Shown here in pieces: positions 8,416 to 18,340 of a stretch of DNA of 60,000 nucleotides. Source of the stretch: Takakia lepidozioides. Taxonomy: Eukaryota; Streptophyta; Takakiopsida; Takakiales; Takakiaceae. Below the pieces are notes generated by a model. The model had not been told where the DNA came from and searched no databases. It worked only from the letters and a program-made list of their open reading frames with translations. The position numbers were made by a program, and so were the translations under genes. The DNA is taken from NCBI GenBank assembly GCA_030704615.1, contig CM060732.1, forward strand, positions 18,478,001 through 18,538,000. Direction: 5' to 3'. How positions within the stretch are numbered: position 1 is the first letter of the stretch; each line of letters begins with the position of its first letter.

Positions 8416-8933
8416 TGTGTGGACTAGTGACTGCCATAGTGGGCAGCGTAGTGGCAGCCTAGTGACTGACTAGTTGTAGCCTAGTGGTTGGACTAGTGGT
8501 TGGACTAGTGGTAGACTAGTGGTATACTAGTGTGTGGTGTGCACATGTGTTGTGTGGTTTTGGACAGCGATGTAGTTGTGTAGCGATATGTATGCGCACG
8601 ACAGCTGTCAAGTTATTTTACCACTAGTGTGAAACTAGCTAGGAAATAGCTATCTTTTACATATTGACATTTGGGATTGGCCCAAGTGTCAATCCAGGGG
8701 TCAAGGCAGATTTAGGCCCTGGAGTGGTTATCTTCACGGCAAGCGCGGGAGGCTCATCTTTCTCGAGTTGAGCCTCACCGCGCCTAGCTATGGCGCCGTA
8801 GTGTGGATTCCCCATGGCGTGGGGTGCACTTGGCTTGACTTGTATTTGAGTGATGAGGTTATATATGCATGAGTTTATGCTTCAGCTTTGTGAGCTCGCA
8901 TGAGCTTGAGCTTGTATTCTTCTTCTTTATCAT
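8416..8933 (+). repeat. 3' LTR of gypsy copy 1 (about 518 bp)
   Basis: Starts TGTGTGGACTAGTGACTGCC right after the polypurine tract and repeats from 8934. Its first 100 bases contain a run of ACTAGTGG-like motifs. A TATATATGCATGAG box near 8861 is a candidate promoter. It ends near CTTTATCA. The matching 5' LTR would lie upstream of the window. Confidence 0.75.
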
Positions 8934-9121
8934 TGTGTGGACTAGTGACTGCCACAGTGGGCAGCGTAGTGGCAGCCTAGTGACTGACTAGTTGTAGCCT
9001 AGTGGTTGGACTAGTGGCTGGATTAGTGGTAGACTAGTGGTATACTAGTGTGTGGTGTGCACATGTGTTGTGTGGTTTTGGACAGCGATGTAGTTGTGTA
9101 GCGATATGTATGCGCACGACA
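8934..9121 (+). repeat. Second, partial LTR in direct tandem
   Basis: Repeats the first about 188 bases of the LTR at 8416-8603 with very few differences, then breaks off into unrelated repeat sequence at 9122. It could be the remains of a second element joined LTR to LTR, or of unequal recombination. Confidence 0.8.
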
Positions 9122-10440
9122 ACCATCCTACTTGAGCATGTGCGCGAGTTTTTGGTGATGGCGTTCGAGGGGAGGGAGAACCCAGTTGTATGTCTCTCTC
9201 CTTCTTTAGATTCCGAGCTGCTTTATCAAGCTCTTGGATTTTTTCAATGACATTGTTGTCCTTTCGAATTCGTCAAGGAATCGAGGATGCCACCAAAGAA
9301 GTTTAGGATGCGCCTAATCCGAGGATCTCTAGAAGTTTTATACAAAGCAAAATCATTCGAAGTTGTGCTTATCTCTACCATCCCTACCTGAGCATGTGCA
9401 CGCATTTTTCTGTGACGAAGAGTATTGCATCGATTGCAATTGCGTCGTTCTGTGAAAAAACCATTCGAATTCGTCAAGGAATCGAGGATGCCACCAAAGA
9501 AGTTTAGTATGTGCCTAATCCGACGTTCTCTAGAAGTTATCTAATGTATCTAGATGTTGACTCCGGAGAGTGGAGACAACGATCTTGAAAACCAATAACC
9601 ACGATTTTGAAATAAAGCCAAAGCTTTTTACAAAGCGAAATCATCCGATGTTGTGCTTATCTCTACCATCCTACCTAAGCATGTGCGCGAGTTTTTTGTG
9701 ATGACATTCAAGGAGAGGGAGAACCCAGTTGTCTGTCTCTCTCCTTCTTTAGATTTCGAGGTGTTTTCTCAAGCTCTTGGATTTTTTCGATGAGATTGTC
9801 CACCTTTTGAATTCGTCAAGGAATCGAGGATGCCACCAAAGAAATTTTATTATGCGCCTAGTCCAAGGCTCCCTAGAAGTTATCTGATGTATCTACATGT
9901 CAACGTTGTCTCCTGATATTGAATGCCTACTACAACTCAGGTGATTATGTGAAACAACTCCCACAAAAACAACGACGTGCAACTAGAGCAAGTAATGCAA
10001 ATTGGCACTAAGACTCTACGCTATACAAATTACATGGAGGTGGAAATGTTAATGGGATCTCATCCGATGCGAAATCATCCGAGGTTGTGCTTCTCTGTAC
10101 CATCCTACCTGAGCATGTGTGCACGTTTTTCTGTGACGAAGAGTATTTGGGACCGATTGCAATTGCGTCGTTCTATGACAAAATATCGTCAAGGAATCGA
10201 GGATGCCACCAAAGAAGTTTAACATGCACATAATCCGAGGTTCTCTACAAGTTATCTGATGTATCTAGATGTGAATGTTGTCTCCTGACAGTGGATGTTT
10301 GCTAGCTACGACTTATGTGATTATGTCAAACAACTCCCACAAAGACAACGACGTGCAATTGGAATGCAACGATGTGCAATTGTATTGTATTCATGATTTG
10401 ATTTGATGATTTGTTGATTTGAAGTTTGATTTGATATTGA
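9122..10440. repeat. Degenerate tandem array
   Basis: The block CGTCAAGGAATCGAGGATGC followed by CACCAAAGAA recurs at about 9271, 9473, 9817 and 10190. Companion blocks (CCATCCTACCTGAGCATGTG, CTCTCTCCTTCTTTAGATT, GAAGTTATCTGATGTATCTA) recur in the same order. Unit length varies from about 200 to 370 bp because some copies lack internal segments. The partial LTR truncates the array on the left. No coding sequence seen. Confidence 0.8.
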
Positions 10441-10847
10441 TTTTAAAATAAGGCCAGAGCTTTATACACCGAATGATCTCCAACAAGAATGATCTGCTTC
10501 AGTTCCTTCATCTGGGTGATAATATCAGTCTCTACTTCTACTTGTTGTGCATCTTCATCAATTATTACGCAATTAAAAGCTTCAACGATCGTTGGCTTTC
10601 TATGGAGACAGTGCAAAAAAACAATGCAAACATTCTCCATGCATTCTATCTCCAACCATTCCAGTGATGTATCTAGATGTCAACGTTCTCTCCTGACAGT
10701 GGATGTTTGCTACGACTTAAATGATTATGTCAAACAACTCCCACAAAAGCAACGACGTGCAATTATATTGCATTTGCACTCCAAGATTGGGTTCTCTTCA
10801 AGTTCATGCATTGTTGATGAGCATATTTCTTAATGTTGCTTATCTTT
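10441..10847. other. AT-rich interval without recognised gene
   Basis: Part of the array vocabulary recurs at 10665-10760 (GATGTATCTAGATGTCAACG, CAAACAACTCCCACAAAAGC). The short frames on both strands show no domain. Confidence 0.5.
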
Positions 10848-11290
10848 TGAAACTTTGTATATGTGATTTGGACATACTTAAGCGCGTGTGGATCAAATAT
10901 GAGCTTGAACCAAGTTCATTCAATGAGTCATTCAAGTATTGAACACATCTACGTGTTTTAGAGACGAAAAACTACATTTCGTTTGCACATGATTTTATTT
11001 TTATTCCGTTCTTAAACCATATGCTTAATGACAGCATATGCAATGTGCGTGAAAAATTTGAGAGTGAATAAAAACAATTTAGCCCCAAAATCGTATTTTC
11101 TTCCCTCATTTGCACTCCAAAGTTGAGTTGTCTTCAACTTCATGCACTATTCATAGAGAATTATGCAATAGTGAACGAAGAAAATATTTTTTTTATATTT
11201 TATTTATTTTTGGTCCAATATTTTGCACGGATGTAGTGGTGCAAGGGTCAAATTCACAAAACAAAACACAACCAAAAAACAATTATTACG
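10848..11290 (+). mobile_element. Partial copy of the CACTA-associated AT-rich segment
   Basis: Matches 40970-41395 in the same orientation over about 430 bp with substitutions and small gaps. Shared landmarks are AATATGAGCTTGAACCAAGT, CATATGCTTAATGA, GCATATGCAATGTGCGTG and CATTTGCACTCCAAAGTTGA. In the other copy this segment lies between the SET-domain gene and the TNP2 transposase, so this is probably an internally deleted relative of that element. Confidence 0.8.
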
Positions 11291-11745
11291 TAACAACAAT
11301 CCCCAATCCTAGACCTTCAGGCAAGAGGGCACTTGCAACACCCCAACAGGCCTACGACTGCGAGGAATCGCAACCTCGCCATTGTGGCATTTCGGTGACG
11401 TCTGAACATCGCAAAACCCAATGCGAGCTGACTCGGCCCTTCCCACACGCCTAAGTGTGAGGGGGTGTTGTTGCGATTCCCGACAGTCGCAGCCTTACGG
11501 GAACGTCGCAGAGGATACGTGCGACGCCCGGGCGTCGCAACCCTCACCTCGCTGGCGGATCATGCCCGAGCAGCAGCGACGTGGCGGAATTGCAAGCAGG
11601 CGAAGCGTCACCGAAGCGGCGCGGCAACGACAAGCCGACGTCGCAATTTCCAGGCCGGGCGCCTGCGCGGCGCTGCAGTCGCAGGAGGGTCGTCGTGTCC
11701 GGCATGCCCGAGGTCCCGGCGTCACTAACCCCCCTAAACGTAGTA
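11291..11745. repeat. GC-rich block with repeated GTCGCA/TGCGAC motifs
   Basis: From about 11340 the composition turns strongly GC-rich, with many copies of TCGCA and its complement in both orientations (for example CCGACAGTCGCAGCC, GTGCGACGCCCGGGCGTCGC). The same motif crowds 38640-38880 inside the CACTA element. Such clusters are typical of CACTA subterminal regions, which bind the element's own protein. I could not identify a clean terminal inverted repeat here. Confidence 0.55.
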
Positions 11746-14520
11746 GTGGAGGAGCGAGGAGAGGGTGGATGAATCAATGAAATCCCCTCTTTCCCACACA
11801 AAGGCCACATGAGAGAGCCCCTTCGATTCCCAAGTTACCCATTTCTTATGAAAGAAATTTAAATGAACACTCTCCAAATTCAAGTTTCCAAACAGTGGTT
11901 GACGTATGATTTCCTCAAAACATGTAGGCCTTCTTTGTGCTAAAAATGGCCTAACCACAATCCATGATGCCCACATGGAGCTCCATGCAGGAGATCCTTT
12001 ACCTTTGGATTTTGGTGGGCCATGAAACAACCATTTCAGGTAAGGTGCCCAAGCAATAGAGTTTGAAGGAAAGGTCCTAACATGTGGAAACGCACCAACG
12101 TGCACCAGGAATTGTCACCATGGAAGAGGGCCCTTGGAATCCATTTTGCCAGCAGGGCAGTTATCTGGGATGATGGATCAATTAATCCAAGACCTCCTTT
12201 TTTGGGTCTGCAGAGTTTTTTTGGGTTTGCAGGGCTCGCTTTGAGGGCGCTTGAGGCTTGGCTCCCCATAGAAAATTGCGCATCATTTATGAATTTTGAT
12301 CCAGGAGACCAGACTGAAGCAAAATACCAAACAGATGCAAGCAAAATTTGATTAAGCACAAGGGCTCTCCCAGCCAAGGAGAGCATGGCTGAGCTCCAAA
12401 ACGCTAGTTTGTTATGGAGCTTTGACAGAACAAGTTCAAATCTTTGATCATCTGTGAGACCAATACCCACTGGAAACCCTAGAAGAGTATGAGCTGAGCC
12501 TGGTTGCAACCATTTGAGCCCCAAATCATGCCCCCAAGGAGGCCCATGGTGCTTGGATGCATTGGGGGGTAGCTCAGTCAGGAGCCCTATAGATTTATTC
12601 CAGTTCACTTTAAGCGCAGAGGCCAAGCAGAATATCTGAAGAGCCTCCCGGGCTCTTTCAATATTAGAGGAGCTCTCATTGTTCAGTAGCAGGGTAGTAT
12701 CATCTGCATACATGGATAGTTTGACAGTTGAACCCTGGCCAAGGGGCAACCCTGCCTCACAGATCTTAAGAGAGCAAAGGGTTTAGAGATAGCCCCATTT
12801 ATCGCTACCTTGCTGGAGGCAGAGGTTAGGAGAAGCTTAACCCAGTCAGAGAAGGCTGATGGCATCCCCATTTCAGCCAGGACCTTATGGAGAAAGCCCC
12901 AATCTATGTTGTCAAAAGCTTTTTCAAAGTCTAGCATAAGGATTGCTAGAGGCTGCTCTGTAATTTTGGCCTCATGGATGGCCTCATTAACAAGCATCAG
13001 ATTATCCAGAATCATCCTTCCCTTAAGAAAGCCGGTTTGCTCGGGCCTTATAATTCTGGACAGCACTGGCTGAAGTCTTATAGCCAGAGCCTTAGCAATG
13101 ATTTTGTAAGAAGTGTTCAGCAGAGTAATTGGACGATAGTTAGAAATAGAGCTCCTGTCCCCCTTTTTGAAAACCAAAGTGATGAGGCCAACTGATAATT
13201 GTGAGGGCATAATGCCTTTGGCAAGAGTGTCTTTGGTAAACTCTACAAAGTCATCTCCTATACTTGGCCACAGTGCTTTAAAGAGCTCTACTGGAAGACC
13301 ATCAATTCTAGGTGCCTTGCCAGATTGCAGAGAATCCAATGCATGACCTAGCTCCGATTCTGAAAGAGGGGCAGATAAGGACTCTTTTTCTTTATCAGAG
13401 AGGAGAGCAGGGATGTGCTGCAAAATGGTATCAGCTGCTTGATCCACTTCTGCAGATTGAGGTCTCTTCGAGAATAGGCCCGCAAAGTGTTCTTCTGCAA
13501 TGCTGACCATGTCCTTCGGAGAGGAGGATGAGGAGCCATCAGCCCTTGCAAATGAAGCAATGGAAGTAGCTAATCTTCTTTGCTTGGCTTTGACGAAGAA
13601 TTATTTATTCATCTTTTCTCCTTTGAGAGACCAATTTACCCCTGCTTTTCTACGCAAGGCATTGTCTTTCTCATGTTTGAATTGCCAAAGATTGGTCTTA
13701 GCCCTATGGTAATTCTGCAGAGGGCAAGGACCCTCATCGTTGTTTTGAAGAAGCTGTTGACAAAGCCTGAGACATTTTAGTAGAGATTTCTTTTTTTGGG
13801 ATTTTGCAATAGTGAGCTCTCTGGAGAGAACTATAGCTTTTGCACGAACAGCTTCTAGCTTAGAGAGAAATCTGAGAGTGGGGGATTCAAAAGAATTCCC
13901 GGAGGAGGACCAGACTTGGGCCAGAACATTGACCAAGTCCTGGTGCTTAAGAAGGGTCGGATTCAGCTTAAAGTAGCCTCTGCCTTTAGGTCTAGTGCCA
14001 GGAGCCGTGAAGAGAGAGCTAATTTGAGCATGATCATAGTCCGGCAACACTGGGCCTAGAGGTGCAGTCCTAGACCAAGGAATGATACTAGTACAATAAA
14101 TACAATCAAGCCTGGCCATTACTAAAGAGGAGATCTGCAGTTGGACCATGTGAAACGAAGGCTAACTTCTTCAGGGATCGAAATGTCAACCAGCCCTACC
14201 GAGAGACACAAAGCTTCCCAGGCACTAAGCTCTTCTGGCGTAAGATTGGGAGAACCGGGATCTAGCCTGTCCATGGTTCTGTCAGTCATATTAAAGTCTC
14301 CAGCCAGAATCCAATGGTCTACTTCTGTCATCTAAAGAATTTTGGAATGCAGCATGAGCCAAAAAGAGATCCTATCGGTGACAACGTTAGGAGCATAAAT
14401 ATTTATAAGGCCAATTTTGCCACCCGAGCCAGGGATAGTGAGAAGACCGAATTGAGCTCTTCCCACCATCCATGTTTGGACATTAGAGATGTGGGCAGCC
14501 AGGCCCGGGGGAACGAGCAC
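11746..14520 (-). pseudogene. LINE ORF2: endonuclease and reverse transcriptase, broken
   Basis: Pieces in successive frames, read downward. Endonuclease: INIYAPN near 14390 and ILAGDFNMTDRTMDR near 14305. Reverse transcriptase: FKKGDRSSISNYRPITLLN near 13150, LDFEKAFDNIDW near 12920, the YADDTTLLL active site near 12705, and a C-terminal FFHKKWVTWESKGLSHV near 11850. At least six frame changes or stops separate the pieces, so no ORF2 protein can be made. The zinc-binding tail is absent. Confidence 0.9.
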
Positions 14521-14948
14521 CGCTGTTCCTCCTCGGGAATCAGCTAGTGTTCTGTTCCACCAGGCAAGGAGGGAGGGAGGCGGGAGTGCTGAGAGAGGGG
14601 GAGGAGACCCATCTTCTCTAGAAGGGCGGGAGGGGGAGCAGCTGCCATGAGAGAGGGGGAGCGTTTAAGACATGAGGATGCGGAGATGTGCTTTGCTGCA
14701 GCAGGGTGCACTTGTTAGATGAATTTTGACAAAGAGGAGCTGACCAGGGTCCCACTTCAGATAGTGCCGGGGTCTGAACTGCAAGCAGATGCGGAGGAGG
14801 TGTACATAAGAAAGTGGAAGCAGAGAGAAGAGACAGCGTTGGGGAGGAGGGTGGGCGGAGTAAGACATTCTTACCAGGGATGGCGAGGATGATGGAGCGT
14901 ATGGGGAAAGTTGGGCCCTCTTGGTAGTTTTGACGTAGGGAAGGAAAC

Positions 14949-16736
14949 CTACTTCTCCTTCTTTTCCAGGTGGGGGCGACGGATAGGGGATGGGGTCGCA
15001 CCACGGATAGCATTTGCCAGTCTGAAGCCCGCATATAATACCCTGATGTTGCCATGGAAGCCACCAACTGATCCTTCCTGCAGCTCCTTCTTAGAAATCC
15101 ATGTAAAGCCCTTGGTGGTTTCACTGTCGCCCACAATGTCCTCCCAACGGAATGCCAGAATGGTGTGGACTGTAGAGGCTGAGTCAAATTCATTGTTGTT
15201 TTCCCAAAAAGCTCCAAAGTGGACATTGGTGTCATTAGAAAGCTGGAATTTGAAAGCTTGCTTGGCGAATATGTTTCCCACCAGCTTGAGTGATAGCTCG
15301 ACTTCTTTGGAGGCAGGGTAGTAGGTGGCGTGATGAGTGGTGATCCAAGCACCTAGGAGGCCTTCCAACCCATTGGTTAGCAAAATGGATGGAGGGTATT
15401 CAGGACCTTCCAAGCAAGTGTAGATGACAGGGGTGATCTTTACCACAGCCAGGGTTCTCCTCACGGCGTTGTCCGGCGTCCATTCACAAAGCCTAAGATG
15501 CGCAAAAGATCGGAGCTCCAAGCATCTGGTAGCTAAATTGATCTGCGGCTCATCTAGAGTGCTGGAGAAATGGCAGAAATCGAATACTGCAGGAGGGTGA
15601 TGGGGAGGGGGGCTTCCCTGATCACGCGGCAGTAGGAAGAGCTTCGGGCGAGGGGGGGGGGAAGATACCGTGGGCGGCCCTGTTCTCTTACGCTTTGCTA
15701 CCCGGCCATCTGCAAATACAGGGAGCGAGGCGGCAGCAGTGTTGGCTCCCTCAGAGCGGGAAGGGGAAATCATTTGTAGCTTTTGGGTGCTGATAGGCCC
15801 ATTAGACGTAGGAGCAGCAGATGCAGGTAGAGAAGCAGGTACCGTTACTGTGCGCTGGTGTCGTTCACCTTTTTCTTTTTCTTTGTCTTTGTGAGGGCAG
15901 TCTGCCTTGACGTGCCCCTCACCGTTGCAGCCGAAGCATGTAATACTGAGAATCTCCTCTTTAATTTGAACTGAAATGAAAGAACCATCTAGCGTAGGCA
16001 GCTTGATGGCATTCCCGGTCTTCGCATTTTCTGGCATCATCACAATCACTTTGGGTACTCCACTGTCTCTGTTGGAGTCAAACAACCACAGGTCCTGGTC
16101 AACGCTGAGCACCGCGTCGTTGATAGGATCAGAAACATTGAGGCTCCCGATGTAGGAGCCGAAGTGCGCTCCAATCTCTGGTAGAGATGCTAGATAGTTG
16201 TCAGGTAAGTAGGGAAGGGCTATAATTGTTGGCTTGCATGTTGCTCCATCTTTGTGACCCCAGTCCCAAGGAAAGATGTGGACTTTGAAGCGCGACCTGC
16301 GGGTGTTAAAGGCCAGAGCCCTATCTGCCTCCTCCTTTGATACAAATTTCACCGTGTAGAAGCCCCTGCCCATGGGGTGGCAAAAGTGATGCGTGAGCCC
16401 GCCCTCTGTTCCTAGGTGCTGGACAATCCAATTTCTCACGTCATCTGTGTCTCTTGGGCGCCCTGGAAAGTGCACAAGGATGCCGGGTTGCATCATTTTC
16501 TTGGAGTGGGCCCTTAAGCACTCTAAATTCAGTTGGATGATTTCCTGAGAATCAGATGTCGGGGCAACCGATTCCGCCCAAGGAACAAGCTCCATGCCCG
16601 ACGTGGGGATAGTGACCTCCCCGGGCCCTTGCCTAGAATGGAGGGGCAGGGATAGAGGAGGAAGAGCGGGTCGTCCAGCTGCCCCTGCCTCTTGCGCTAC
16701 CACCTGATCCTGATCGCTTTCTGCGGGAGGGAACAC
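14949..16736 (-). CDS. LINE ORF1 protein: DUF4283-like domain, CCHC zinc knuckle, unidentified C-terminal domain
   Basis: 595 codons with no stop, next to a badly broken ORF2. Residues about 70-230 resemble the DUF4283 region of plant LINE ORF1 proteins (NWIVQHLGTEG...GFYTVKFVSKEEADRAL). A zinc knuckle ITCFGCNGEGHVKADC lies near residue 260. The last about 200 residues, from VFDFCHFSSTLDEP on, form a well-composed region I do not recognise. The open frame starts at a GTG at 16736; the first in-frame ATG is about 50 codons in. A further ATG at 16750 lies in another frame that soon closes. ORF1 proteins bind LINE RNA and form the ribonucleoprotein. It could be a leftover frame or a retained product. 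Confidence 0.7.
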   Translation of the reverse strand: MFPPAESDQDQVVAQEAGAAGRPALPPLSLPLHSRQGPGEVTIPTSGMELVPWAESVAPTSDSQEIIQLNLECLRAHSKKMMQPGILVHFPGRPRDTDDVRNWIVQHLGTEGGLTHHFCHPMGRGFYTVKFVSKEEADRALAFNTRRSRFKVHIFPWDWGHKDGATCKPTIIALPYLPDNYLASLPEIGAHFGSYIGSLNVSDPINDAVLSVDQDLWLFDSNRDSGVPKVIVMMPENAKTGNAIKLPTLDGSFISVQIKEEILSITCFGCNGEGHVKADCPHKDKEKEKGERHQRTVTVPASLPASAAPTSNGPISTQKLQMISPSRSEGANTAAASLPVFADGRVAKRKRTGPPTVSSPPPRPKLFLLPRDQGSPPPHHPPAVFDFCHFSSTLDEPQINLATRCLELRSFAHLRLCEWTPDNAVRRTLAVVKITPVIYTCLEGPEYPPSILLTNGLEGLLGAWITTHHATYYPASKEVELSLKLVGNIFAKQAFKFQLSNDTNVHFGAFWENNNEFDSASTVHTILAFRWEDIVGDSETTKGFTWISKKELQEGSVGGFHGNIRVLYAGFRLANAIRGATPSPIRRPHLEKKEK

Positions 16737-16739
16737 CTC

Positions 16740-17520
16740 TAGATGCCATGATCAGGAGAAGAGGAGGTTATAAAACACCAAGCTCCGGGCTCTCAGCACC
16801 AATTACCAAAGCTTTGCAAGGCCTAAGAAGGAGCAGAGAGGGGGTGAGGAGCGAATTCACCTTGAAATAGCTGTGTTCTCCCATGAATCCTCTGTGAGGA
16901 AGAGCAGGGAGCTCAAAAGCGCTGACAGATTGATTAAGGCAAGAGCGCACTACAATAGAGCGGGGCGCGCGACTGCAGTCAGGAAGCTGTAAACTCACTA
17001 AATTTGTCACGGCGGAGATTTAACACTCTGAGACTGGCAGCCGCAAACGGAGAGACCAGAGGGAGCGACAGGAGGCTGGGGAGCTGACAAAGTCAGTAAT
17101 TTTTTTAGAACTGAAGCGAGACAGATAGAGCTCAGCTCTGCGGAGGGGGGCGCAGATACGGGGACTGGACTTCAGTCCGTCAGTGTGAGGGAAGAGCCGT
17201 AATGCGCCGCCAAGAGGAGAGAGGAAGTGGGGGGCCAAAACGGCGCTAACACATGCAGAAGGTAAATCAAGGCGTGTAAAGAGCATGCATTAGGCCAGCA
17301 AGGCAGATTAGAGAAGAGGAGCGTGGTACACCGGTCGGAAAGGGACATGAAGCACGCTGGAAGGGGAGGGATGTTGGAAAAGTTGGGGAGACTAAGTCCC
17401 AACTCTCCTCACCGCGAACTACGGAGCCCTCCATCCCCCTGGCTATCCGCTTATTTTGGATAGTTGCAGAGAGTCGTTCATTTTCCGTTTTTTTTATCAA
17501 TCCAGTTTCCGTACCCTTTT
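16740..17520 (-). other. Probable 5' region of the LINE
   Basis: No gene with a recognisable product; short frames only. The sequence ends in TTTTTTTTATCAATCCAG and CTCAAAAAACAAAAAAG near 17490-17540, after which other repeat material begins. The exact element boundary is uncertain. Confidence 0.4.
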
Positions 17521-17639
17521 CTCAAAAAACAAAAAAGTGCAATCGTGAACAGCTCAATTACAAGTGAAAAATGGAGCACCAATTTCGACATTAACACTGT
17601 ATCCTAGCCCAATTTTTTTGGTGGACTTGTCTATGTTTT

Positions 17640-17772
17640 TGTTCTTGAGTATTGGCCCTGGCTGATATTCAGGGTCGTGTGTTTGTTCTTGGAGTTTTCA
17701 TATTTTCCTCCTCTAATTGTAAATAAAGCTTTCAGGGGTGCGGGCCGCCCCCCACCTTTAAAAAAAAAACAA
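17640..17772 (+). repeat. L1-type LINE 3' end
   Basis: The block TTGTAAATAAAGCTTTCAGG, then GGGCCGCCCCCCACC and an A-run at 17759-17770, has the form of a plant L1 3' terminus with a poly(A) tail. Relatives of this tail lie at 45750-45890 (plus) and near 29100 and 30100 (minus). It is a 5'-truncated insertion without coding sequence. Confidence 0.6.
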
Positions 17773-18139
17773 TGTAAAAAAGAAAAAGAAAAAAAGAGAA
17801 TAAGTTCAAAACAATCATCCCCACATACGACTCTCATGTCAATGGAGCAAAAAGAAATGTTTCATTTTAGCCTAGAGTGGGGCAGCAAGTCATTGACTTG
17901 GCATCCCGGACCACAAAACAAAACCCACTTCTAATGATGTGTCACCACAATGAAATTATCATACTATAGGGCAGCTTCAGTCCTTGGCCCCTTTATTTAA
18001 AAAAAATAAATCATCTATATAATAAGCAAGGTAGTTTGTTTGTTTGTTTTGTTTCGTCATTGAGATCTCCCAAACCGCAAGGCCTCCACCCAGGATCTTA
18101 ATACCACTGGAAAGCCTTTTGATGGGTAGGGGTGCATCC

Positions 18140-18340
18140 AGGTGGTCGTCATAACTTTTGGACCTATGGTATGGGAGATACAAAATTCCAAGGATTTTTG
18201 GTCACTGGAAATTCATAAAAATAGCAAAATGGCTCTATGAGTAGGCAGTCTCATAATTTTTTGGACCTAGGGCAGTGTGGGAGATACTGAGTTTCACATT
18301 TTTTTGTCACTGAAAATTCATGAAATATAGTAAATTGGGT
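18140..18340 (+). repeat. Two degenerate direct repeats of about 95 bp
   Basis: 18142-18230 and 18246-18338 share CATAACTTTTGGACCTA-like, GTGGGAGATAC-like and GTCACTGGAAATTCAT-like blocks in order. There is no coding potential. The rest of 17773-19896 shows no recognisable gene. Confidence 0.65.

Larger units (their letters stand above)
1..8933 (+). mobile_element. Ty3/gypsy LTR retrotransposon with DNA methyltransferase and PHD finger, copy 1 (5' LTR outside window)
   Basis: Order on the plus strand: tandem-repeat leader (1-640), short leader (641-842), Gag-protease (861-3770), cytosine-C5 methyltransferase split over two frames (3748-4329 and 4329-about 4720), a linker ending in UAG at 5019-5021, RT-RNase H-integrase (5022-7913), PHD finger (7910-8155), 3' noncoding with a G-rich polypurine tract (8403-8412), and LTR (8416-8933). 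RT before integrase is the Ty3/gypsy order. The 5' LTR is not in the window and I see no standard initiator-Met primer-binding site. Gag-protease, the methyltransferase halves and pol are each open over long distances, so the copy is fairly young, but at least two one-base frame breaks (about 4325 and 7890) make it doubtful that it is active. Confidence 0.85.
11746..17520 (-). mobile_element. L1-type LINE, minus strand
   Basis: Reading from about 17.5 kb downward: a possible 5' region (16740-17520), ORF1 with DUF4283-like domain and CCHC knuckle (14949-16736), spacer (14520-14948), then a broken ORF2 with endonuclease and reverse transcriptase (11746-14520). The 3' end, including the zinc-binding domain that usually follows RT, is missing because the element stops at the GC-rich block near 11745. 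No target-site duplication was recognised. Confidence 0.85.

Noticed and set aside
11715-11745. CACTA right terminus (GTAGTAGTGG)
   Set aside because: Too little match to the complement of CACTACAAGGAATAGG, and no duplication found.
11421-11810. Several overlapping frames in the GC-rich block
   Set aside because: GC-rich sequence lacks stops in most frames; Arg/Ala-rich products without domains.
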